21,384 nucleotides of DNA, taken from assembly GCA_050945855.1 (NCBI GenBank), contig JBMNTS010000021.1:1-21384 (forward strand). The letters run 5' to 3'. The notes under the pieces were generated by a model. It made no database searches, was not told the origin of the DNA, and saw only the letters and a list, made by a program, of their open reading frames with translations. Source of the DNA: CAYSNP01 sp050945855 (GTDB taxonomy: Bacteria > Bacillota > Clostridia > Christensenellales > DTU072). Below, in pieces: positions 1-7,239 of the stretch. The position numbers and the translations under genes are program-made. Position 1 is the first letter of the stretch. Each line of letters starts with the position of its first letter.

Positions 1-24
1 CCGTAAATGGTCTGACTATTGATA
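1..24 (+). promoter_or_regulatory. Purine (guanine-type) riboswitch aptamer, 3' part only
   Basis: The first bases match the L3 loop, P3 3' strand and J3/1 of the purine riboswitch family. CCGTAAAT at 1-8 is the conserved L3 segment of the B. subtilis xpt aptamer, GGTCT at 9-13 would be the P3 3' strand, and GACTAT at 14-19 is the J3/1 core. The base equivalent to xpt position 74, which pairs with the ligand, is C16. C means guanine (or a related 6-oxopurine); adenine riboswitches have U there. The P1 3' strand would run from about 18 to 24. The 5' half (P1, P2, J1/2, J2/3) lies before the window, so the match rests on about 24 bases. The terminator and purine permease just downstream fit a guanine-OFF switch. 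Confidence 0.85.
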
Positions 25-58
25 AATCAGTTTAACATTTTGTTAATCAGTTTTTCAG

Positions 59-83
59 GCGGGTAGAATCATACTCGCTTTTT
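59..83 (+). terminator. Riboswitch expression-platform terminator
   Basis: A 7-bp stem pairs 59-65 (GCGGGTA) with 72-78 (TACTCGC), including one G-T wobble, around a 6-base loop. Five T follow at 79-83. It lies between the purine aptamer and the permease start, the usual place for a Rho-independent terminator formed when ligand is bound. A possible competing antiterminator pairs 17-23 with 68-73 through six base pairs and one bulge, linking the P1 3' strand to the terminator loop and 3' arm. That alternative pairing is my inference. Confidence 0.65.
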
Positions 84-131
84 ATATGGCGAAAAGCCAA
101 TAAAATAGGAAAAAATTTGGAGGTACTGTAA

Positions 132-1556
132 ATGGAAAAAGGTAAAACAAACGCCGCATTAGGTAGCTTTGCAAAAAAGCTGGACGCTTATTTCGGCATC
201 ACCGCAAGCGGCTCGTCACTTAAGACCGAGCTTATCGCCGGCGCCGCCACATTTATGACGATGTGTTACATTTTGGTGGTTAACGCGGGTATGATAGGCG
301 GCACACTGCTGGGCGACGGCGGTTTCGGCGCTATCTACATCGCCACCGCGCTGAGCGCGATATTCGGCACGCTTATGTTAGGTCTTTTCGCAAAATTGCC
401 CTTTGCACAAGCTCCGGGCATGGGACTCAACGCTTTCTTTACTTTCTCGGTTTGTCTCGGGTTGGGCGTAAGCTATGGAACGGCATTGTTTATCGTGTTG
501 ATTTCGGGCGCGCTGTTCTTTGCGTTGTCGATAGGCGGTATAAGGGAAAAAATAGTGGAAGGTCTGCCCGGCTGCATTAAACTCGCGATATCCGCCGGTA
601 TCGGTGCTTTTATCGCGTTTATCGGATTCCAGAATGCCAAAATCATAGTCGATGACCCTGCGACTTTAGTAAAGCTTGTAGACTTTACCCAGTTGTTCAA
701 GACCGGAGCGGGTCAGGGCGTGGCGCTGAATGCTATAGTATGCGTAGCTACTTTCTTGGGTATTGTGGTTATGTCCAAAAAGAACATCAAAGCTTCCATA
801 ATCTTAGGTCTTTTGGGCGGCTCCGTTCTTTACTATCTGCTGCAGCTTATAGTATTCAAGAAAATAAGCGAAGACTTAAGCCTTGCTTCTCCTTTCGCGG
901 CGTTCGGCGCGTTCGGCTCCAAAGCCTTCTTTAAGTTTGAAGTAAAAGGCTTGTTCACGAACTTTAAAGCATTTATGAACTTCGTTTCTCTGGTTATTGC
1001 TTTCGCAATCGTGGATATGTTTGATACCATAGGCACGCTGGTAGGTACCTGCACAAGAGCGGGTATGATGGACAAGGACGGCAATGTGCCCAATATGCGC
1101 AAAGCCTTGATAAGCGACTCCGCCGCAACTATGGTAGGCGCCGTTCTCGGTACTTCCACCGTTACCACTTATGTGGAAAGCGCAGCAGGCGTATCCGCCG
1201 GAGGCAGAACCGGCTTTACCTCGGTTGTTGTAGCAGCCCTCTTCTTTATCGCTATGTTCTTATCGCCCATCGCTTCGCTCATACCCGGCCCTGCGGCTGC
1301 TGCTGCTTTGATTTATGTCGGCGTATTGATGATGTCTTCCGTAAAAGAAATAGACTGGCACGATCCCGCTGTGGGAGCATGCTGCTTAATGACGGTTTTG
1401 GGTATGCCCCTTACCTATTCCATTTCCAACGGTATCGGCTTAGGTATTATAACCTACGTTGTAGTTAAAGCCGTCACCGGAAAGATCAAAGACGTTAAGC
1501 TGTTCACTTATATCATTGCCGCAATATTCTTGCTTAAGTTCTTTGTAGTAGGTTAA
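132..1556 (+). CDS. NCS2 nucleobase permease, AzgA/PbuG type (hypoxanthine/guanine)
   Basis: Predicted membrane symporter importing purine bases, probably guanine and/or hypoxanthine. The 474 residues are almost all hydrophobic segments, fitting the roughly 14-helix NCS2 fold and the usual length of the AzgA/PbuG branch. The N-terminus has the branch signature of a short cytoplasmic helix ending LDAYFGI, then ELIAGAATFMTMCYI. Other family stretches are APGMGLNAFF near residue 95, VDMFDTIGTLVG near 295 and STVTTYVESAAGV near 340. The start is set by GGAGGT at 119-124, seven bases before the ATG. It lies directly downstream of a guanine-type riboswitch and upstream of purE, which supports purine transport and repression when guanine is plentiful. 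Choice of substrate within guanine, hypoxanthine and adenine cannot be settled from sequence. Confidence 0.9.
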   Translation: MEKGKTNAALGSFAKKLDAYFGITASGSSLKTELIAGAATFMTMCYILVVNAGMIGGTLLGDGGFGAIYIATALSAIFGTLMLGLFAKLPFAQAPGMGLNAFFTFSVCLGLGVSYGTALFIVLISGALFFALSIGGIREKIVEGLPGCIKLAISAGIGAFIAFIGFQNAKIIVDDPATLVKLVDFTQLFKTGAGQGVALNAIVCVATFLGIVVMSKKNIKASIILGLLGGSVLYYLLQLIVFKKISEDLSLASPFAAFGAFGSKAFFKFEVKGLFTNFKAFMNFVSLVIAFAIVDMFDTIGTLVGTCTRAGMMDKDGNVPNMRKALISDSAATMVGAVLGTSTVTTYVESAAGVSAGGRTGFTSVVVAALFFIAMFLSPIASLIPGPAAAAALIYVGVLMMSSVKEIDWHDPAVGACCLMTVLGMPLTYSISNGIGLGIITYVVVKAVTGKIKDVKLFTYIIAAIFLLKFFVVG

Positions 1557-1573
1557 TCAAAACAATAGAATCG

Positions 1574-1612
1574 GGGGGTAAGCCGCAAAACCGCTTGCCC
1601 CCTTATTATTTT
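1574..1612 (+). terminator. Intrinsic terminator or attenuator between permease and purE
   Basis: A 10-bp stem pairs 1574-1583 (GGGGGTAAGC) with 1593-1602 (GCTTGCCCCC), with one T-G wobble and a 9-base loop, then the T-rich run TTATTATTTT at 1603-1612. The purE Shine-Dalgarno AAGGA begins directly after at 1613. I see no promoter between this hairpin and purE, so the pur genes probably depend on read-through from the riboswitch promoter. The hairpin would lower pur expression relative to the permease. Confidence 0.75.
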
Positions 1613-1621
1613 AAGGATATT

Positions 1622-2119
1622 ATGAAAAAAGTTCTTATCGTAATGGGCAGTAAAAACGATTACGCCGCGGTTAAGCCTGCCTGTGAGACTTTGCGTGAAT
1701 TCGGAGTGGAATTTTCGCTAAGAGTGGCAAGCGCGCACCGTACGCCCGTTGAGGCGTCTCAAATCGCCGCAAACGCGGATAAAGAGGGCTACGGCGTCAT
1801 TATCGGCTGCGCGGGAAAGGCCGCGCATCTTGCTGGGGGACTGGCCGCCCATACTATTCTGCCCGTTATCGGATTGCCTATATTAAGTTCTACCTTAGAC
1901 GGCATGGACAGCCTGCTAAGCACGGTACAGATGCCCGCGGGCATACCCGTGGCTTGCGTGGCCATAAACGGCGCGGTCAACGCCGCCCTGCTCGCCGTGC
2001 AGATTTTAAGCGCGGGCGCGGACGGGCTGAAAGAAAAACTGATTGCGTATAAAGAAAAAATGAGACTCAAAATTCTGGAAGACGACAGACTTATTCAAGA
2101 GGAGATTAAATCCGTATGA
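1622..2119 (+). CDS. purE: N5-CAIR mutase, class I PurE
   Basis: Converts N5-carboxyaminoimidazole ribonucleotide to CAIR in IMP synthesis. From the ATG at 1622 the protein has 165 residues, normal for class I PurE. Visible motifs are VLIVMGSKND at the N-terminus (usually GSxSD, here N for S), SAHRTP with H39, GCAGKAAHL with H69, and SSTLDGMDSLLSTVQMP. The two histidines and the AHRTP form mark class I rather than the CO2-using class II. A TTG at 1595 is in frame upstream but lies inside the terminator stem. AAGGA at 1613-1617 selects the ATG. The last bases overlap purC in an ATGA junction. No purK is in the window. PurK may lie elsewhere, or carboxylation may be non-enzymatic at high CO2 (inference). 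Confidence 0.95.
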   Translation: MKKVLIVMGSKNDYAAVKPACETLREFGVEFSLRVASAHRTPVEASQIAANADKEGYGVIIGCAGKAAHLAGGLAAHTILPVIGLPILSSTLDGMDSLLSTVQMPAGIPVACVAINGAVNAALLAVQILSAGADGLKEKLIAYKEKMRLKILEDDRLIQEEIKSV

Positions 2120-2823
2120 AGATTTTGCACCAGCTATATGAAGGCAAGGCGAAAAAAGTATTCGCTACCGACAATCCCGATTATGTGGTTGTGTCTTACA
2201 AGGACGACGCCACCGCTTTTAACGGACTGAAGAAAGGGACGATAGTCAATAAAGGCGTTGTAAACAATTTATGCAGCAATCATTTGTTCAGGCTGCTTGA
2301 GGGCAAAGGGATAAAGACGCACTTTGCAGAGCAGATTGACGAGCGCAATACCATAGTAAAAAAGGTTCAGATAGTGCCTTTGGAGGTTATCGTACGCAAT
2401 ATCGCGGCAGGCTCTCTTGCCAAAAGGTTAGGGCTTGCGGAAGGCACTCCTCTTAAGAGTACGGTATTGGAATTTTGTTATAAGGACGACGCTTTGGGCG
2501 ACCCTATGATAAATGATTATCATATTTTCGCGCTAAATCTTGCCACGGAAAAGGAGCTGGAACAAATTAAGGATATGTCTTTAAAAATCAATCAGTATCT
2601 TTCGGATTATCTTGCCGACCTGAATATCAAACTTGTGGATTTCAAGCTGGAGTTCGGCAGATTCCATAACGAAATTATACTTGCGGACGAGATTTCACCC
2701 GATACCTGTAGGTTCTGGGATTCGCGCACCAATGAAAAGCTGGATAAAGACAGATTCCGCAGAGATTTAGGCAAGGTGGAAGAAGCGTATCAGGAAATTC
2801 TTAACCGCCTTATGGGCGCTTGA
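2116..2823 (+). CDS. purC: SAICAR synthetase PurC
   Basis: Joins CAIR and aspartate using ATP to form SAICAR. The 235 residues are the normal bacterial length. The N-terminus carries LYEGKAKKVF followed by VVVSYKDDATAFNG, the nucleotide-binding start of the family. VPLEVIVRNIAAGSLAKR near residue 90 and LVDFKLEFGRF near 175 are core family segments. DEISPDTCRFWD near 195 is the metal and substrate region. The ATG overlaps the purE stop as ATGA, so the two are translationally coupled. In many clostridial clusters purF follows purC, but here purM begins nine bases after the purC stop. Confidence 0.96.
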   Translation: MKILHQLYEGKAKKVFATDNPDYVVVSYKDDATAFNGLKKGTIVNKGVVNNLCSNHLFRLLEGKGIKTHFAEQIDERNTIVKKVQIVPLEVIVRNIAAGSLAKRLGLAEGTPLKSTVLEFCYKDDALGDPMINDYHIFALNLATEKELEQIKDMSLKINQYLSDYLADLNIKLVDFKLEFGRFHNEIILADEISPDTCRFWDSRTNEKLDKDRFRRDLGKVEEAYQEILNRLMGA

Positions 2824-2832
2824 GGAAATATC

Positions 2833-3852
2833 ATGGCTATAGACTATAAAAGCGCGGGAGTAGACGTCGAGGCAGGCTACAAGGCTGTCGATTTAATGAA
2901 GAAACACGTTAAAGCGACTTTTGACAACAGGGTGCTGGGAGATTTAGGCTCCTTCGGCGGGTTTTACGCATTGGACGACAAGCCGGACGGAGACGTGCTG
3001 GTTGCGGGTACGGACGGCGTAGGCACTAAGTTAAAATACGCTTTTGAGCTTGGCCGTCACGACACAATAGGCATCGACGCCGTGGCAATGTGCGTAAACG
3101 ACGTGGTTTGCCAGGGCGCGCGACCGTTATTCTTTTTGGATTATATCGCCATCCCCAAACTTATCCCGGAAAAGGTGGAGCAGATTGTAAAAGGGGTGGC
3201 GCAAGGGTGTATTCAAGCGGGCTGCGCGCTTATCGGAGGCGAAACGGCGGAAATGCCGGGCTTTTATGCCGAGGGCGAATACGATATAGCCGGATTTTCC
3301 TGCGGCATCGTTAAACGCGACAGGATTATAAACGGCAAAGGTATTAATCAGGGCGATATACTGATAGGGCTTGCCTCTTCCGGGGCGCACAGCAACGGAT
3401 ACTCCTTGTTGAGAAAGCTGTTCGGCGTAAAAAAAGAGACGTTATTGCAGTATAACGGCGAGTTAGGCGACACCTTAGGCAATATCTTGCTTACGCCTAC
3501 CCAAATTTATGTAAAAGGCATACTTGCTCTTATCGAAAAAATAAATGTCAAAGGGCTTAGTCACATCACCGGAGGCGGATTCATTGAAAATATACCCAGA
3601 ATGCTGCCTAAAGGGTTGTGCGCCAATATTGATACATCCTCTTTCCCGGTGCCCACGCTGTTCGGGCTTGTCCAAAAACTTTCGGGTTTAGGGAAAGAGC
3701 AAATGTTTAATACTTTTAATATGGGGATAGGCATGGTAGTAGCAGTTCCCCCCCAAGATGCCCAAAAAGCTTGCGCTTTGCTTGAGGAACAAAAGGAAAA
3801 AGCGTATATTATAGGAAGGATAGAGCAAGGCGAAGGTGTCAGACTATGTTAA
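2833..3852 (+). CDS. purM: AIR synthetase (phosphoribosylformylglycinamidine cyclo-ligase) PurM
   Basis: ATP-dependent ring closure of FGAM to aminoimidazole ribonucleotide. The 339 residues match the PurM norm. The protein opens with DYKSAGVDVEAGYKAVDLMK and has the AIRS-family ATP-binding segments GTDGVGTKLK near 60, GIDAVAMCVNDVVCQGARPLFFLDY near 80-105, and ALIGGETAEMPGFY near 140. GLASSGAHSNGYSL near 180 and HITGGGFIENIPRMLP near 240 complete the two halves of the fold. GAGG at 2821-2824 serves as ribosome site eight bases before the ATG. The last seven bases overlap purN. It follows PurL in the pathway, and this PurL lies at the end of the same operon. Confidence 0.96.
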   Translation: MAIDYKSAGVDVEAGYKAVDLMKKHVKATFDNRVLGDLGSFGGFYALDDKPDGDVLVAGTDGVGTKLKYAFELGRHDTIGIDAVAMCVNDVVCQGARPLFFLDYIAIPKLIPEKVEQIVKGVAQGCIQAGCALIGGETAEMPGFYAEGEYDIAGFSCGIVKRDRIINGKGINQGDILIGLASSGAHSNGYSLLRKLFGVKKETLLQYNGELGDTLGNILLTPTQIYVKGILALIEKINVKGLSHITGGGFIENIPRMLPKGLCANIDTSSFPVPTLFGLVQKLSGLGKEQMFNTFNMGIGMVVAVPPQDAQKACALLEEQKEKAYIIGRIEQGEGVRLC

Positions 3853-4460
3853 AAAACATAGCGGTTTTTGTATCCGGCAGCGGCTCCAATCTCCAATCGC
3901 TTATTGACGCCTGCAAAGACGGCAGGCTAAAGGGCGGGCTTATACGGCTGGTTATCGCCGGCAAGCCCGGCATATACGCGCTGGAGCGGGCAAAGCAGGC
4001 GGGCATAAGCGCTATGGTGTTTGAAAAATCCGCTTATCCTTCCCTTTCTGATATGTTTGAGGAAATTATCCGCGTTTTAAAGGAGAATAATATAGATTTA
4101 ATAGTGCTTGCGGGCTATCTTACCATACTTACACCAAATATCATAAATGCGTTCAGAAATAAAATTATTAATATTCACCCATCTTTGATACCCAATTTTT
4201 GCGGAGACGGTTATTACGGGATTCGTGTGCACGAGGCGGTTATCGCTGCAAGGGAAAAGATCAGCGGAGCCACTGTGCATTATGTGGACGAAGGCACGGA
4301 TACCGGTCAGGTGATTTTGCAAAAAATTGTCCCCGTGTTGGAGGACGACACGCCGGAGTCTTTGCAAAAACGGGTTTTGGCTGTGGAGCATAAGCTTCTG
4401 CCTATGGCAGTGCAAAAAATTATAACAGGAGAAAATGATGATAAAAAGAGCGTTAATTAG
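3846..4460 (+). CDS. purN: GAR transformylase PurN
   Basis: Transfers a formyl group from 10-formyltetrahydrofolate to GAR. Length is 204 residues, typical. The N-terminus has FVSGSGSNLQSLIDACK. The catalytic set is present: N109 and H111 in NIHPSLIP and D152 in DEGTDTGQVI, equivalent to E. coli N106, H108 and D144. One departure is the segment following the second strand, IAGKPGIYALERAKQAGI, where E. coli has SNKADAFGLERARQAGI. It overlaps purM by seven bases and its final codons run through the purH start region, so translation of the three genes is probably coupled. Confidence 0.94.
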   Translation: MLKNIAVFVSGSGSNLQSLIDACKDGRLKGGLIRLVIAGKPGIYALERAKQAGISAMVFEKSAYPSLSDMFEEIIRVLKENNIDLIVLAGYLTILTPNIINAFRNKIINIHPSLIPNFCGDGYYGIRVHEAVIAAREKISGATVHYVDEGTDTGQVILQKIVPVLEDDTPESLQKRVLAVEHKLLPMAVQKIITGENDDKKSVN

Positions 4461-5970
4461 CGTTTCGGACAAAACCGGAGTTTTGGAATTCGCGCAGGGA
4501 TTGACAAATTGCGGCTATGAGATTATTTCCACCGGCGGCACCAAAAAAATGCTGGAAGAAAAGGGAATAAAGGTAATAGGCATATCTGAAATCACAGGCT
4601 TTCCCGAATGCCTGGACGGCAGGGTTAAGACTTTGCACCCCAACGTGCACGCGGGCCTGCTTGCAAGACGGGATAATCCCGAGCATATCCGGACGCTTAA
4701 GGAATTAGGGATTAATACCATTGATATAGTTGCGGTAAACTTGTATCCTTTTAAGCAGACAATACAAAAAATCGGCGTGACTAGGGAAGAAGCCATTGAG
4801 AATATTGATATCGGCGGACCTACTATGCTGCGCTCCGCCGCCAAAAACTATAAAGATGTATGCGTGGTATGCGACCCTAAGGATTACGAGCCGGTATTGA
4901 ATGAGCTCAATTCGGGAGGCGTTACTTTATCCACTAAGTTTTATCTGATGTATAAAGTGTTTCAGCATACCGCGGTGTACGATACCCTTATAGCCAATTA
5001 TATGGCTAAAGAGCAAGGCATCGTTTATCCCGATTTTATTACCTTGGCATACGAAAAGGCGCAGGATTTGCGTTACGGGGAAAACCCGCATCAGAATGCC
5101 GCCTTTTATAAGGATATATTGCCCTCCAAAGGCGCGCTGACCCAGGCGCGCCAGCTTCAGGGAAAAGAGTTGTCCTTTAATAATATCAACGACACCAACG
5201 GCGCGATTGAACTGGTAAAAGAATTCGACCGTCCCACGACAGTAATTGTCAAGCACGCCAACCCTTGCGGAGTGGCGTCAGCCGACACTGTTATGGAAGC
5301 GTATCAAAAGGCGTTTGCGGCGGATTCGGTATCCGCTTATGGCGGAATAGTAGCCGTAAACGGCGTTATTGATAAAGACACGGCAGCATTGATCGCGAAA
5401 ATCTTTTTTGAAATAGTGGTGGCTCCCGGCTACACCGATGAGGCTAAAGAAATACTGAAGAGCAAACCAAATTTAAGAGTGCTGGAGCTCGCAGACATAG
5501 GCGCGCCTCCCGCAAAAGGCGAGCTCAACGCCAAAAAGGTGCTGGGCGGAATGCTCATGCAGAGTTACGATGATAACCTTGCGGACGAGTTAAAAACCGT
5601 GACGGTAAGGGAAGCCGGCGAAAAGCAGATCAGGGATTTGCTCTTTGCCATGAAAGTGGTCAAACACGTAAAATCCAACGCTATAGTTATTGCTAAAGAC
5701 GAGGTAACGCTGGGCATAGGGCCGGGGCAAACCAATCGTATTTGGGCGGCTTCCGCCGCTGTGGAACGCTCCGGGGCGGAGGTTAAGGGAGCGGTTATGG
5801 CGTCCGACGCGTTTTTCCCTTTCCCCGATTGCGTTGAGGTCTGCGCCCGGGCGGGTATTGAGGCGATAATTCAACCGGGCGGAAGCATACGCGACAATGA
5901 AAGCATTGAGATGTGCAATAAGCATAACATCGCGATGCTGTTTAGCGGTATAAGACACTTTAAACACTAG
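4438..5970 (+). CDS. purH: Bifunctional AICAR transformylase / IMP cyclohydrolase PurH
   Basis: Performs the last two steps to IMP. The N-terminal IMP cyclohydrolase domain shows SVSDKTG, STGGT and GRVKTLHPNVHAGLLARRD. The C-terminal transformylase shows LRYGENPHQ near 212-220, catalytic K-H in VKHANPCG near 272-279, DSVSAYGGI and KHVKSNAIVIAKD. The end, GSIRDNESIEMCNKHNIAML, is typical. Two ATG codons stand in tandem at 4435 and 4438. AGGAG at 4427-4431 is three bases from the first and six from the second, so I choose 4438 (510 residues). The start lies inside purN. The stop is nine bases before purD. GPGQTNR replaces the commoner GAGQMNR or GAGQMSR, which I take as lineage variation. Confidence 0.96.
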   Translation: MIKRALISVSDKTGVLEFAQGLTNCGYEIISTGGTKKMLEEKGIKVIGISEITGFPECLDGRVKTLHPNVHAGLLARRDNPEHIRTLKELGINTIDIVAVNLYPFKQTIQKIGVTREEAIENIDIGGPTMLRSAAKNYKDVCVVCDPKDYEPVLNELNSGGVTLSTKFYLMYKVFQHTAVYDTLIANYMAKEQGIVYPDFITLAYEKAQDLRYGENPHQNAAFYKDILPSKGALTQARQLQGKELSFNNINDTNGAIELVKEFDRPTTVIVKHANPCGVASADTVMEAYQKAFAADSVSAYGGIVAVNGVIDKDTAALIAKIFFEIVVAPGYTDEAKEILKSKPNLRVLELADIGAPPAKGELNAKKVLGGMLMQSYDDNLADELKTVTVREAGEKQIRDLLFAMKVVKHVKSNAIVIAKDEVTLGIGPGQTNRIWAASAAVERSGAEVKGAVMASDAFFPFPDCVEVCARAGIEAIIQPGGSIRDNESIEMCNKHNIAMLFSGIRHFKH

Positions 5971-5979
5971 GAAACGGCA

Positions 5980-7239
5980 ATGGATGTATTGATTATCGGC
6001 GGCGGCGGCAGAGAGCACGCCATCGCCTTACAACTCAAAAAAAGCAAAAATTTGGGCAAATTATATTGCGCTCCGGGCAACGGCGGTATTGCCGAGCTGG
6101 CAGAATGCGTGGATATTTCCGTAATGGATTTTGACGCGATTCTTGAATTTTTGGACAGCCACCCCAATATCGGACTGACGGTAGTAGCACCGGACAATCC
6201 GCTGGCGGAAGGGCTTGTGGACAAGCTGGAGCAGCATGGACATAGGGCATTCGGCCCCCGCAAAGCGGCGGCAAGGATAGAGTCAAGCAAAGTCTTTGCA
6301 AAACACTTAATGAAAAAATATAATATCCCCTCCGCGGAATATGAAGTATTTGACGATTATCAAAAGGCGGCGGAATATATTAAAGGCGCAAAATATCCTT
6401 TGGTAGTAAAGGCGGACGGATTGGCTTACGGCAAAGGCGTGATAATATGCAAAAACCTTTCCGAAGCAGCCGAGGCGCTGCAAGAAATTATGCAGGACAA
6501 AAAGTTCGGCGCCTCCGGTTCAAGCGTGGTGATTGAGGAGTTTTTGGAAGGAAAGGAAGTAAGCGTCCTGACCTTTTGCGACGGCGTCACGATTGTTCCC
6601 ATGCCTGCCAGCCAGGATCACAAAAGGGCGTTTGACAATGATTTGGGTCCCAATACCGGCGGAATGGGTGCCTTTTGTCCCAGTTTAATTTATAATGAAA
6701 AGGTTGCCGATTATACTTATACAAATATTATCCTGCCCACAGTAAGCGCTTTGGTAGCGGAAGGCTGCCCTTTTAAAGGAGTATTATATTTCGGGCTGAT
6801 GGTGACCGCGAGCGGCGTTAAGGTGCTGGAATACAACGCGCGTTTCGGAGACCCCGAGACACAGGCAATTCTGCCCTTGCTGCAAACCGATTTGCTGGAA
6901 ATAATGAATGCCGTGGTAGACCAAAGGCTATCGGAGATTGATATAAAATGGTCAAATGAGGCTTGCTTATGCGTTATCGTGGCGAGCGGGGGCTATCCCG
7001 GCGATTTCCGGAGGGGAATGGAGATTTCCATCGCGCCTTTTGAGGAGGGTATTACACTATTTCATGCGGGCACAAAATCGGATAAGGGCAGGCTGGTTAC
7101 TTCGGGGGGCAGAGTAATAGGCGTAGGTGCCAAAGGGTCAACGCTTGCGGAATGCAGGCGCAGAGTTTATAATAATATAGATAAAATCCGATTTGACAAT
7201 TCATTTTACAGAAAAGATATAGGTGTTGATCATGATTAA
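5980..7239 (+). CDS. purD: GAR synthetase PurD
   Basis: ATP-dependent ligation of phosphoribosylamine and glycine to give GAR, the second pathway step. The 419 residues match the family. The N-terminus is VLIIGGGGREHAIA with LYCAPGNGGIA soon after. The ATP-grasp domain shows FGPRKAAARIESSKVFAK near 87-104, PLVVKADGLAYGKGVI near 140-155, SSVVIEEFLEGKEVSVL near 182-198, QDHKRAFDNDLGPNTGGMGA near 213-232 and EYNARFGDPETQA near 283-295. An AGGAAA-like ribosome site precedes the ATG. The last codons overlap the purL start. Its substrate, phosphoribosylamine, is made by PurF, which is not encoded here. Confidence 0.96.
   Translation: MDVLIIGGGGREHAIALQLKKSKNLGKLYCAPGNGGIAELAECVDISVMDFDAILEFLDSHPNIGLTVVAPDNPLAEGLVDKLEQHGHRAFGPRKAAARIESSKVFAKHLMKKYNIPSAEYEVFDDYQKAAEYIKGAKYPLVVKADGLAYGKGVIICKNLSEAAEALQEIMQDKKFGASGSSVVIEEFLEGKEVSVLTFCDGVTIVPMPASQDHKRAFDNDLGPNTGGMGAFCPSLIYNEKVADYTYTNIILPTVSALVAEGCPFKGVLYFGLMVTASGVKVLEYNARFGDPETQAILPLLQTDLLEIMNAVVDQRLSEIDIKWSNEACLCVIVASGGYPGDFRRGMEISIAPFEEGITLFHAGTKSDKGRLVTSGGRVIGVGAKGSTLAECRRRVYNNIDKIRFDNSFYRKDIGVDHD

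Noticed and set aside
25..53. Direct repeat AATCAGTTT at 25-33 and 45-53 as an operator
   Set aside because: It is short, AT-rich and lies within the riboswitch expression platform; no regulator site is recognised.
1595..1621. TTG start nine codons upstream in purE
   Set aside because: It lies inside the 3' arm of the terminator, and AAGGA at 1613-1617 points to the ATG at 1622.
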